64,000 bases of DNA from Ziziphus jujuba (taxonomy: Eukaryota > Streptophyta > Magnoliopsida > Rosales > Rhamnaceae). The notes beneath the pieces were generated by a model, which saw only the letters and a list, made by a program, of their open reading frames with translations, ran no database searches and was not told the origin of the DNA. Positions 33,719-44,896 of the stretch are shown here, in pieces (position 1 is the stretch's first letter; every line of letters begins with the position of its first letter). The stretch lies in the NCBI RefSeq assembly GCF_031755915.1, contig NC_083380.1, positions 33,999,501 through 34,063,500 of the forward strand, in the 5' to 3' direction. The position numbers and the translations under genes are program-made.

Positions 33719-34175
33719 ATCATCAATGATTTGGGTATTTATATTGGCAAGATTATCACTCTACGTTCAACTTCATTATTTATTTATTTATTTTTTTGTT
33801 TGTTATAGTTTACTTCTATCTCTTTTGATATATTTGGTATGGTAAGATTTATCTGTCCATTATCTTCATATATATGGTAAACATATCAATTTGATTTCAG
33901 TTTTTAATTTTCTACGTTTTGTATACATATAGAAATCATGTATAAAGAATGGGCCAATTTAAAAAACCGAACAAGGAATGCCTAAATCTAAATAATACAG
34001 CTCAAGATATATCATTTAATTACATCTTGTGGGGATCTGTGGCTTTGACAATGGACCAAGCCTACAAGTACATCAAAATGTATCACTGAATTAACAAAAT
34101 AACAACAACTCAAAATCATAGTAAATGAAGAATAAAATGGCATAAACAGCAAATGGTTACCGAATGTAAAAATCA
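33719..34175. other. relic of the TNL/kinase convergent spacer
   Basis: Homologous to 16890-17360 and 49530-49950 (shared AGAAATCATGTATAAAGA and AATGAAGAATAAAATGGCA). Homology stops at about 34175, just before the place where kinase exon 8 lies in the other two units, so the kinase has been lost here and replaced by the minisatellite. Confidence 0.75.
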
Positions 34176-34189
34176 CATTTAATAATATC

Positions 34190-35018
34190 GATTAAATACT
34201 CTATTTCCAGCAATTATACTATTGTTCCAACAATCACGCAATAGATTAAATATATGTATCAATTGTTACGAGTATATAATCATTATAATATATGCAACCA
34301 CGATACCTTTATGCAACCGTTATTTTCTTTATATGACCATTATTATGCTTATATGACTATTTTTATATACATTTGACCATTATTACATATATATGACCAT
34401 AATTTTTCTATTTGTCAATTATCATATGCATGTTCATTGTTACACATATGTGCCCATTGATTATACATTTGTGACCTTTTATTATGTGTACATTATTATT
34501 ATCCCACATCTATTTCTGTTGCTATGTATCTGTAACTATTGTTACATATATGCATCCATTTATTACATATATATGATCAAATTATACATATGTGATCGTG
34601 TGCTACGCATATGTGACATTCATTATGCATCCATAACTATTGTTATGCATAGGTGACCATTATTACACATATATTGCTATGCTACCTATGTATACCATTG
34701 TTATACTCATGTGGCTATTATTACACATATGAGATTATGTTACACAAAGGTGACAATTCATTAGGCATATGTTACGTTTGTTATTCATTTGTAATCGTTA
34801 TTACGCATATGTGATGATTTATATATATATATATATATATATATGTTACTATGTTATCTCTATGTGATTGCTGTTACGCTCATGTGACTACTATTATATA
34901 TATATATATATCCATTTGTTATGCATATGTGATCATGTTACACAAATGTGACCATTTGTTCTACATATATAATATTCATTATGCATCTATGATCTTTGTT
35001 TAACATATGTGACCATTG

Positions 35019-35052
<34 letters not shown>

Positions 35053-35552
35053 CTAAGTTACATCTATATAATTGTTATTACATGCATATGACCATTGTTA
35101 TAAATATGTGCCCATTTATTACATATATATGATCATGTTACACAAATGTGATCACTTGTTATGTATTTATGATCGTTATTATGCATCTATAACCATTATT
35201 ACGCATTTGTGATTATGTTACACATATGTAATAATTCATTATGCATATGTAACTATTGTTACACATATATGACTATTGTTACACATATATGGTAATGTTA
35301 CGCAATGTGATAGTTGTTATGCACATATGTTCAATTTATACACCTATATGATCAATATTACACATATATAACAATTCATTACATATATGTGACCATTGTT
35401 ACACATCTATTATCATTATTATACATATGTGACTATGTTATTTTTATGTAGCCATTATTATGTACATGTAACCATCATTATACACATATGCAAATTTGTC
35501 ACAGATATGTAACTATATTACACATGTGTAACCATTCGTTAAGTATATGTGA
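34190..35552. repeat. degenerate ~20-bp minisatellite, left part
   Basis: Repeating core related to GACCATTGTTACACATATAT with a spacing of about 20-23 bp and heavy divergence. Includes pure (AT)n runs near 34820-34842 and 35021-35050. The core contains the CATATG palindrome. The same array resumes at 38475. Confidence 0.9.
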
Positions 35553-38474
35553 TGTAACACCCCGTCCCGAACCATGTCGGAATTTTTGCACGTTGACCGT
35601 TGACTTTGACTTTGACCGTTGACCAAAGGGGTCAAAAGTTGACTTTTTGACCCGGTTGGAATTCTAGGTTGATTGAGGTACCGTTACGAAGTACACATTG
35701 GCACGAGTTCGTAGACTAGTAGCACGTTGAAAACGGAGCTACGGTTTGAAAGTTATGAGCAAAACAAGTTGAGGTCCAAATTGTCCAAGAGGTGCCGGAG
35801 TTGACTTTTTATTCATGGAAGGTTGAGCTTTGACTCATGCACGGTTGTAAAGTGCTCGTCGATACGAGTCCGTAGACTAGCGGCACGTCCAATTTGGACA
35901 TGTGGTTTGAAAGTTATGGACCTGTAGAGTTTTTCAAATACTGTATTATTTTAATATTATTTTTTTAAAATGCGTAACGATGTGCCACGTGTGACTTAAT
36001 GAAGGTGACCATGTGTCACCATGTTGAGAAGCCACATGTCAACCATGTGTAAAATTATATTATTTTTATTATTATTTTAAATAATAATATTATTGTTTAA
36101 TTATTTAATTATTTTTATTTTTCCTTTTTCTTTCCTTTTTCTTTTCTTTTTCTTTTTCTTTTCTTTTTCCCCACGTGGGAAAAACACCTCCTTCTCTTCT
36201 CTTTTTCTTTTTTTTCTTTTTTTTTTCCCTTCTTCTTCCCCGAGCCATCAAAAAACCAGCAGACTTCTCTCTCTCTCTCTCCTTTGACTCTCTCCCTCTC
36301 TCTGTTTGACCACCGTTTGGCCGGATTTAAGTCTCCGGAATGCCACACGCGCCGGCCACTAGTGTAGCCCATCTCCTCGTGACCTCAGCCACCAAATTTC
36401 CCGGCCAGTCGCCGCCGGACGCGCCCAGATCGGGCCGGTGATGCCGGCGGCGGCCGGTTATGTTTTTCCGGCGATTCTCGCCGTTTCCGACCAACCCAGC
36501 CCGACCCATACCTTTATCCCACCATTTTCGACCCCTCTGAGTCCATTTCCGGGGTTAGATTGCCCAAAATCCCCGCCGTTTGAGAGATCCCTCAAGTTTA
36601 AATTCGGCCGAAGCTTTCCGGCCACCTCCGGCGGAATTGGGGTCGATGGAGACTGGATTTGTAATCCTCGTCGCTCAAGCTTCGATTCGGTATATTATTC
36701 GATTATTTTGGTTAACGTTTGTGTTTGACCCCCCGGGTACCGAGTATTATTTACCCGATTAAAATATTAATTTATTTGACTGTGTGTGAATTGTGTTCTA
36801 GGAGCACCGGTGAGTCGTGGAATTGATCCCATGGTGGATCATGGTTTAATTGCGTGCTCTAGGTGAGTGACCCACCTTTGAAAATGTTTTTAGGGTAATT
36901 AATTGTATTTATGTGGTATTAAATTAATATCTGTAATTGGTGCTCATGTGGCGTATTTTAAATATAATCGGGAAAAATATTATTTTATATATATATTTAC
37001 CCATTGGTGCTAAATGGAATTTTTGGGTTATCAAGAAATCCCCGATTTTTATTATTGTGGTTAAATGGTATTTATTACACATGAGCGAGTATTTTCAGTA
37101 ATTCGTAGTGTTTGGATTTTATATTATTTTTCGGACATAATTGGGTTAAATATTTTATGAAAATATTTGTTTAAGTTGGTGGTTTAATTTTATAAATTAT
37201 GCCTGCGGTATTTCAATTGTTGAATCTCGTATTACGAGAAAAGGTATGGTTTTATTTGTTATTGAAGTTTTCGTACCGATTTGTTAAATAAAAATATGTG
37301 GGATGGTAAGTGTGAAATTTTGATATATTTCCCACGGTAATTTTGGAAAACGGTACGGTTGGTTAATAATAATTGTTTTAGACGCACTCATACAGTATTG
37401 GTGTTCTGGTGTATGGACACGTGGTAGCGCACAAGTATTATGTGGTTTAGCGCGCAGGTATTATTTCTCCAGTGGTTGCCATTGGATTGGGCAGGCAAGT
37501 TTGATATTGGCCACAGCCGCCCCTCCCTTGGCCGGGATGATGGTTTCAGCAGCGGTACTGTCGGGACGCCGAAGTGCCGTTTGCAAGTTTCTCTCTTTAA
37601 TCTCCCCATCAGTCGGTGCTCGGGATGCTGGGTATCGGAGGGCATTACCGGTATATGGTGTGGTGCGTCAGGTGTAATTTGCAAATAATGTTTTAAACCC
37701 CAAAGGTATTCAAAAATTATTTATTATAATTTATTGCAGTTTATTTATATTGGGATATTTATTTATTTTTTCGTTGTTTATTAAATTATTTGGTCCCTTG
37801 GTCTTCGGGAAGTACGAATATCGGATTTTATGAAAATGTTTTAAAAGGGGAACATTTCCAACGGAGTGAATAGTGAGGGTTTTGAGAGAAAGTATTACCT
37901 TCAAATGTTTATTTATTTATTTATGCAATTGTTCGGTATGGACTAATTAAATTCCTTTATTTTTATATTATTAATATTAAAGGTGTTCAGTAGATAGGGT
38001 CACTCACTGAGATGATTAGCATCTCACACTCTTAAATTCCGTTCCCCTAGGTCCAGGTTGGAGACGTTGATTGTCCGGGGCGAGCCCAACGTCTCAGTTC
38101 GTTGCCGAAGTCCAAGAAGTATTTCTTCCCTTTTTCCTCTCTATCTGTATTATTTCTTTATCTGTCCTTGTATAAATTCCACATTTATCTGTATAATGCT
38201 CTGTATACTGTATTGGACGTGTAGTTGTTCTTTATCCACTGGGTTGCTGCTGTTGTTATTTTGAAGTGCTGAAATTTGTGGAATCAACTTGTAGTATTGT
38301 GGGAGGAATAAGGGGATGTTTTTTAGAAGTGTGTTTTCAGTGCAGGTAATTTTTGGTAAGTCCTACCCTTAGGGGAGGTGCTGCCGGATTTTCCGTTGGA
38401 AGGTTCGGTGGTATTTCCCTGGGATCAGGGCTTGTCTAGGGTTCCGGGGAAGGAATTCTAGACGGGTCCTGACA
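35553..38474 (+). mobile_element. chromovirus solo LTR, copy B
   Basis: 2,922 bp, TGTAACACCCCGTCCC...GGACGGGTCCTGACA, with perfect 5-bp target duplication TGTGA (35548-35552 and 38475-38479). It inserted into the minisatellite. Contains the 5' TTGAC cluster (35592-35654), a polypyrimidine/GC-rich middle, a conserved donor-like CTAGGTGAGTGACCC (36858 region) and a GC-rich block near 37440-37680. No pol sequence. Confidence 0.92.
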
Positions 38475-39245
38475 TGTGACATTTATTACGCATATATGAT
38501 TTGTTACACATATATAGATGATTGTTATGCATATATGATTATTGTTATACATATGTAGTTATGTTACCTCTGTCTAATCATTGTTACATATATGTGTCAA
38601 TTTGTTATGCATATATAACCTTGTTATATAAATATGATCATTGTTATGCATCTGTGACTATTGTTACGCATATGTGGTTATATTATCTTTATGTGACCGT
38701 TGTTATAAACATGCGGTTTTTGTTACCATATATGCTCATTTGTTATACATATGTAATAATTTGTTATGCATATGCGACCATTATTATACATCTATGATGA
38801 TTTTTATGCATCTATAACATTCATTACACATAAATGACCATGTTACCTCTATATAACAGTTATTATATGTATGTGGTTGTTGTTATATATATGTGCCCAT
38901 TTGTTATACATATGTGATAATGTTACATATATGTTGCTATATTACCTTAATGTGATCATTATTATATATATGTATTTATTTGTTATACATATATGATCAT
39001 GTTACACAAATGTAACCATTCTTTACTCATATATGATCGTTGTTACGCATCTATGACCGTTCTTGTGTATTATGACCATGTTACATATATATGATAATTC
39101 GTTATGTGTATGTGATTATTGTTATGCATTTGTGACTATTATTACACAAACATAACCATTTTATCTCTATGTGGCCATCATTATATGTATGTGACTTTTG
39201 TTATACATATATGAACGTGTTATGTATATGTGTTCATATTATAAA
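38475..39245. repeat. degenerate ~20-bp minisatellite, right part
   Basis: Continuation of the array at 34190-35552, with the same TGACCATTGTTA-type units. The two parts together make roughly 2.1 kb without the inserted LTR. Confidence 0.9.
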
Positions 39246-40949
39246 TTATGCAATTAGTATTTATGTGTATTGATTGTATTTAAAATTGTGAACACTATTT
39301 CATTTCTTTTGTCTATAACAAATTCAATCACATATTACATTTTAGAATTTTTTTTTTTCTCTTTTACTATTATGTACTTTTATTATTTTATATGTCGATA
39401 AGAAATTATAAATTTCTTTTCAAATCACTTTTGGCCTTTAAATTAATTTATATTTTTTATACTTTTATATATTAATTACATATTATTATATTAATCATTA
39501 TAACAACTTTATGATTTTCAAATATCAAGTTGTTCAACCGATAACAAATAAAATACTTTCAACAATTCAAAGTTTTTTTTTTTTTTTTTTGGTTTTAAAT
39601 GTCAGAGAAAGATGTATACATCCTATGTATGGTACTAGTTCCCTATTATTATTGCTGTTGTTGTTGTTGGTAATTATACTAAATTTGTTCAATTAAGATT
39701 GACTTTGTTTCAGTTAATATCAAGTCTAAAAAATAAAACATCCGCATTTAGCGGATGTCTTTGTTTCCTCTTGTGACAATATACGCAATATATGAAATCT
39801 CAGTCACATGTTGTCTATAGCCTCTAGACAATATAATCAAAATTATGAGAAATTATATTAATATATTAGGAATCCAATCCTAACTAGTGAAGAAAAGGTC
39901 AAGGAACTTCACATGAAACTGAAACCAAATTCCATATATTAGATGAAAGTGCATAAAATTACCACTATACAGTCCAATTTACACATACTACTGATGTACA
40001 CATACATATGATTAATTAATTAAAAGTTTATTCAAATACTAATTTGTTTAACAATAATAATGATGATGATAATGATATAGCATGAATAGCACTGCAGTTG
40101 CAAGCTAGTTTTAAAATTGCCATGTTTTTTAGTAATTGAAAAGTGGATTTGTTGGAATAATATATTAATTATGTTGACTGTTAGTCAATTTTTATCAGTT
40201 GTTGACTTTAACCTCATAAATAAATATCTATATATATTCCTACTTAAATTTTTTCTTTTCATTAATGCTTTTAGTAATGGGCATATGCCACAATATGGGT
40301 GGCAGTATGTAGTAGATCTAGACAGTATTTAATTTGTATAGATCCACAAGAAAGTTATCTCCTAATTAATATAATATATGTATTTTTCTTCAAGATCATT
40401 GTTTCTTGTGTTTCATTGATTATTCTAATATCACTTACAAAAAATGGAATTAAATAAATAACCATTTAATTAATTAGTGTCTAGATAACTTGTAATTTTG
40501 GTATTGGAGGATGGGACATTATGAATAAAAATATATATATGCATGAGATTGATCTTCTCCATGTGCACATGTTCACACTACACATACAAAGGCTTAGTGC
40601 CTAGTTGATATAGTGGTGTGGAATTTTAAGTATTCACCTATTGTGAGATTTAATTTGTCCATCTTATGAAATTGTCAATGTAATAGAAGTTAACATAATA
40701 AACGTAATTTTATGTATTCACCTATATGTGATTTAATTTGTTTAATTTATGGATGTCAATTTACAGTTGGTATAGTGGATAAGATACTGAGTATATATTT
40801 GTAGTAAAACTTAGCTTGCCTATTTCATGAAACTGCCAAATGTAATTCTTTCTCTCCCACTTATGAACCAGGGTCCATACGGATGATTATGCTACCATGT
40901 CGATGGTTTATTTACTTGATAGGATGTTTGGAATGGCAGTTGAAGTTGA
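39246..40949. other. intergenic with a hairpin and two SINE-like patches
   Basis: No gene seen. A perfect 8-bp-arm hairpin ACATCCGC-ATTTA-GCGGATGT lies near 39737-39757. Two related patches (about 40590-40700 and 40750-40850) contain GTTGATATAGTGG and GTTGGTATAGTGG, similar to a Pol III A box, followed by the similar words TATTCACCTAT and TTATGAAA/TCATGAAA; they may be old SINE copies, but no target duplication was found. Confidence 0.4.
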
Positions 40950-41249
40950 TTAAATACAATGAATCACAGGTTCTAAATTATCTTGTCGGTAACTTAGTTC
41001 AATGCATTTGATTGTGGTGATTTGGTTGATTGACCCTGGCCCGTGTATGGGTATTCTTTGTGCTATGAGGACATTAGCGATATTATGTGTTTTGATATAA
41101 TTGAAGGGGACTGGAAAGATAGCATTTGCATAGTCTTTTATGATGTAACGCATTCTAGTTATTTGATATTTCACAGCTAGGAGCACCCCTACTACTTTTC
41201 CTATAAATGCCATGATAAAATTGGATAAACTAATTATCAAAAACTACTA

Positions 41250-44110
41250 AAGATTTTGAAATAATGTTTGACCTTGCAAAGGTAGATTTAGCTTTAGATT
41301 TTGCTCCACTAGAGATACCAAATATTTATGATACTGTCGAGTTTAAACGTTATATAAGGGCCCCAAACATTTGTATAAGTGCTATGTAATGATCATGGAG
41401 AATCACATGCATGATTTTATATTTTAGGTATTATGTTTTATGAATACTGTTCATAAGCTCTTTGAGATTTGTAGGAAATTTATCAATTTTGATAAATTAA
41501 AAAATAGATAAATAAATAAAAACCACTATTTGGATTTATTGAACTCTATTATGTATGATGGAGTTAGTGGTGTGAATGAGATTATTTTGAAATTTCTTCT
41601 TATTATATCGATCTCATGGACCATGATAAAGATTTTGGTAAAGAGTATCAACCGTTGGAAATTGATGGCTTAATAGGAGATGATAAGGAATGATAAGTTG
41701 TTTGAGACTTTATGTGGTATTTTGTGGTAATTTGGTTTATAAGTTTTTACTTGTATTAATTTTCTTATTTTGGTGTTACTTCTATAATTGCACCAGTATG
41801 AGCCAGAATTTGTAATAATTGTTTATGTTATGGCATTAATCTCTATGTATTTTGAACACTACTTGCTTTAAGAGACTATATATATTTCATTACCTATATT
41901 GATAACTTTCTTCTACTGTGGGATGTTGAGATTATTAGGAAGAAATAAGATTTCTTGGTTGTCTTTAAGAAATTCAAGATGAAAATGAATTTTTAAAAGA
42001 GTAAAAAGTTGAAGGCTATGAGGTTTGATAGGGTAATGAATATTATGGTAGACATGATGAGATTGGATAGAACCCAATGTCATTCATAATTTATTTGTTC
42101 GAATGTGGCATTAATTACTAGTTTATAATATTTGCCACTCTTTAGCAAATGACATAATTGAAAGGAGGAACTGCACTTTGATGAATATAGTTTGGTGTGT
42201 GTTGGCAAACTTTAATTTAGCATTTTTTTTCTTGTGGGTAGTAAGTTATACCTAGTTAACACCTTTTCTTGTGTATGGGGTTCTAAAATTGATATTATGA
42301 TGTGTATTTTTTTATTTTAAAAAGTTATATCATAAAACTTTTACTGGTTATTTTTGTTAGTTCTTATAAAAGGATCTAAAGTTTCTAGATTTCATTGTTC
42401 ATCTCTCACCATCAGGGTTGTTAAGTCAAGTATGGCTATTTATTTTAAAGGTGTTTCAGTTTTGATGAGAGCAATGGTCCAAAGGTTCTTGTTTTTTGAG
42501 AGAAAAGTGTATTGGTTCCCACTACTGATGTTCCTTCTAAAAGTATTATTGATCTCATAGTTTTGTAACTAATAGTCAATTAGGATTAAACCCTTTGAGA
42601 TAGAATAAAATATTTTAGTTACAGCTAATGGTAATGTGTGCCTTTTGAGAAGGTCATATAGGGTTCGAAAATCTATCATACCTGATGACTATGATGTTTA
42701 TTTGCAAGAACATGAGTTTTATATTCGTGATGAATTAGATCTAGTCGTTTATGAGGAAGCCAATAAGCAGTTCAGTGGCTTTTTTTTTTTTTTTTGATTT
42801 TGGTTTGGTTACTTGAAGGTAGCAAACCTATTAGGTGCAAATGGGTCTATAAGACCAAAAGAAACTCCTTTGATCAAGTGAACATGTATAAAGCTAGACT
42901 TGTTATTGAAAGGTTTAGCCAAAAGAAGGGAATTAACTATAAAGAGACATTCTCTCATGTATCCACAAAGATTCTTTAAGAATCATTCAAATAATTGTGG
43001 CTAATTTGATTTGGAGTTGTATTATATGGATGTTAGAATTGCTTTATAAATAGAATTTTGTATTCAAATGTTTATATATATATAGTCCAACTAGTTGGCT
43101 TCCAAGTAGTCTAGAATAAAAATTTATTTTGCAAGCTTAAGAGATCTATTTATGATATCTTAAATAAACTTCGTGGCGATGGTATCTCAATTTTTAATGA
43201 AGTTATCACCTAAAATGGTTTTAAAGAGAATGTTGTTAATTTTTGCATATAATTGAAGGTCAATGGGAGCAATTTAATATTTATAGTATTATATGTTGAA
43301 AACATACTGATATACTGAACATATTAACTAAGACAAAATTGTTATTATGTAGCCATTTTAATATGAAGGATCTTAAAGTGGTTTCATTGGTACTAGAAAT
43401 AAGATTCTTTGTGATAAAACTAATTGTTTATTATAATTGTCTTAGTTTGAGCCTATATTGATAGGATTATGTTAAGTTTATTATGCACAATATTCTCCTA
43501 ATATGGTATCGTTGGTAAAGGTGATAAACTCTCTAGGAATTTGTGTCCCAAGAATGAGAGAGTGATAAAAGGGATAAATTATAATAGTCGACTATTCTTC
43601 TGCATTTATTAGTTTGTTGTTCACTCAAGATTGCACATCATTGAATTAATATTGTTTATGTTTTGGGTGTGTTCTTGTAAATGCTTGAGTAATCCCGGTT
43701 ATGTGTACTATGAAACAAGCCATTTTTGTTTTGACGTTAGCGTACCACTACTTTGATGCAGTGGGGTTTAGTGAGTTAATTATAATGCCTATAAAGATGT
43801 TTAAACTTTTAACACCAAACATGTTATTTATCATAGCTGTAGAAGCTATTTTATGAATTAGTGTTGAACAAACACTTATAGCTTCATTGATTGTAGAGGC
43901 AGGGTATATGGCATGTTTTGAGACTATGGTACATGTTTTTGGGTGCACTTTTGTAATATGGCCAATAATATTGTTGTGGTAATTTCGCGGCTGTATTAAT
44001 TTGGTTGAGTCTCATTTTTGTTGTGTATACGCTTGTTACAACATGGTGGTAGACCCACTAACAAAAGCTAGCCTATAGACTTGTTTGAGGATCATATATC
44101 TCTATATGGT
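41250..44110 (+). pseudogene. degenerate copia polyprotein
   Basis: Plus-strand remnants of a Ty1/copia polyprotein in order, riddled with stops and shifts: probable gag (41.3-41.7 kb), integrase (IIERRNCTL near 42155-42180), RT start with CKWVYKTKR and YKARLVIERFSQKKGINYKE (42835-42945), RT core with YVENIL at 43290 (YVDD changed), and RNase H (EAGYMACFE near 43895). No LTRs could be bounded. A different and far older copia lineage than the two Tnt1-type copies. Confidence 0.75.
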
Positions 44111-44466
44111 TGTGTAGCAATTGAGACTGCTATAGCTCAGTAGGAGTTTTGTAATCTACAATAATTTCCATGTTATAAGTAATATATATTGAGTATTGCC
44201 TTGTAAGTAGTACATATATGTATGTATTTATGTGGATCATTATAATGTGATGTTTGCTACACATATTGTTGCTCCTTATATTAGTAGGTTTGTTTAAGAC
44301 TTTTAATCTCTATATGTGTACGTTGATCCATAGGTATCAGAGTGAGTCCCTACTACTTAGTTTACGTATGTTGTTGTACGTACCTTGTCGATTTGCAATG
44401 TGCTTGAATGAATTAGTATCGTGTGTTATGGATTGCACATATATATTAAGTATTGCCTTTTCCAAT
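44111..44466. other. intergenic between copia relic and TNL3
   Basis: Downstream of the decayed RNase H. Could include the old 3' LTR, but no partner was found. No gene seen. Confidence 0.4.
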
Positions 44467-44756
44467 GTTAAAGTCCCCCGATCTTCGAAATTGCAATCTA
44501 TCAGAAGTTGATTTCCTAGTGAAAGGTCCTGAAAGTTTTTCCAGTCTTGAATTGTTAAAGCTAAGTAAAAATAAGTCTGTTAGCCTTCCACCGATTACCT
44601 ATCTCTCAATCTTCGGTACCTTGATTTGAATGGTTGTGAGTTCCTTGAAAATATTCCAAAGCTCCCAAGTAATCTAACACATCTAAATGCAAGTCATTGC
44701 AACTCATTGCCTGTCACTTATAGCAAGATCATGACCATTATCACATGGGATAAGGT
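44467..44756 (+). pseudogene. TNL3 last part of LRR exon
   Basis: Homologous to TNL1 6118-6412: a LRDLQNC-like start, FLVKGPESFSSL-type repeat, LDLNGCEFLENIPKLPSNLT and a GTAATT donor at 44756. One or two small shifts separate the frames. Followed by an intron with (CT)n/(AT)n, as in TNL1. The NB-ARC part is absent, replaced by the copia relic upstream. Confidence 0.82.
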
Positions 44757-44855
44757 AATTTCTCTCTCTTTCTATATATATATATATATATATATATATC
44801 TGTCTCTCATCATTTCATGTCAAAAATAATAATCCCCATTTGATTTAACAGCCAT

Positions 44856-44896
44856 TATTGAAGGGTGTGGTATAAACTGGAAGGGAATTCCATTAG
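44856..44896 (+). pseudogene. TNL3 C-JID exon, 5' part before the insertion
   Basis: Short stretch ending AATTCCATTAG, which aligns with 33359-33369 of the unit-2 C-JID fragment. The exon resumes at 49141 (CTTCATTTTC...), with ATTAG repeated on both sides as the target duplication of the 4.2-kb chimeric insertion. Confidence 0.75.

Noticed and set aside
34190..39245. CRISPR-like or centromeric array
   Set aside because: Units are degenerate, about 20 bp, without unique spacers, in plant DNA; a minisatellite is sufficient.
40950..41240. Minus-strand 96-codon frame
   Set aside because: No family resemblance; lies at the edge of the plus-strand copia relic and is probably chance.
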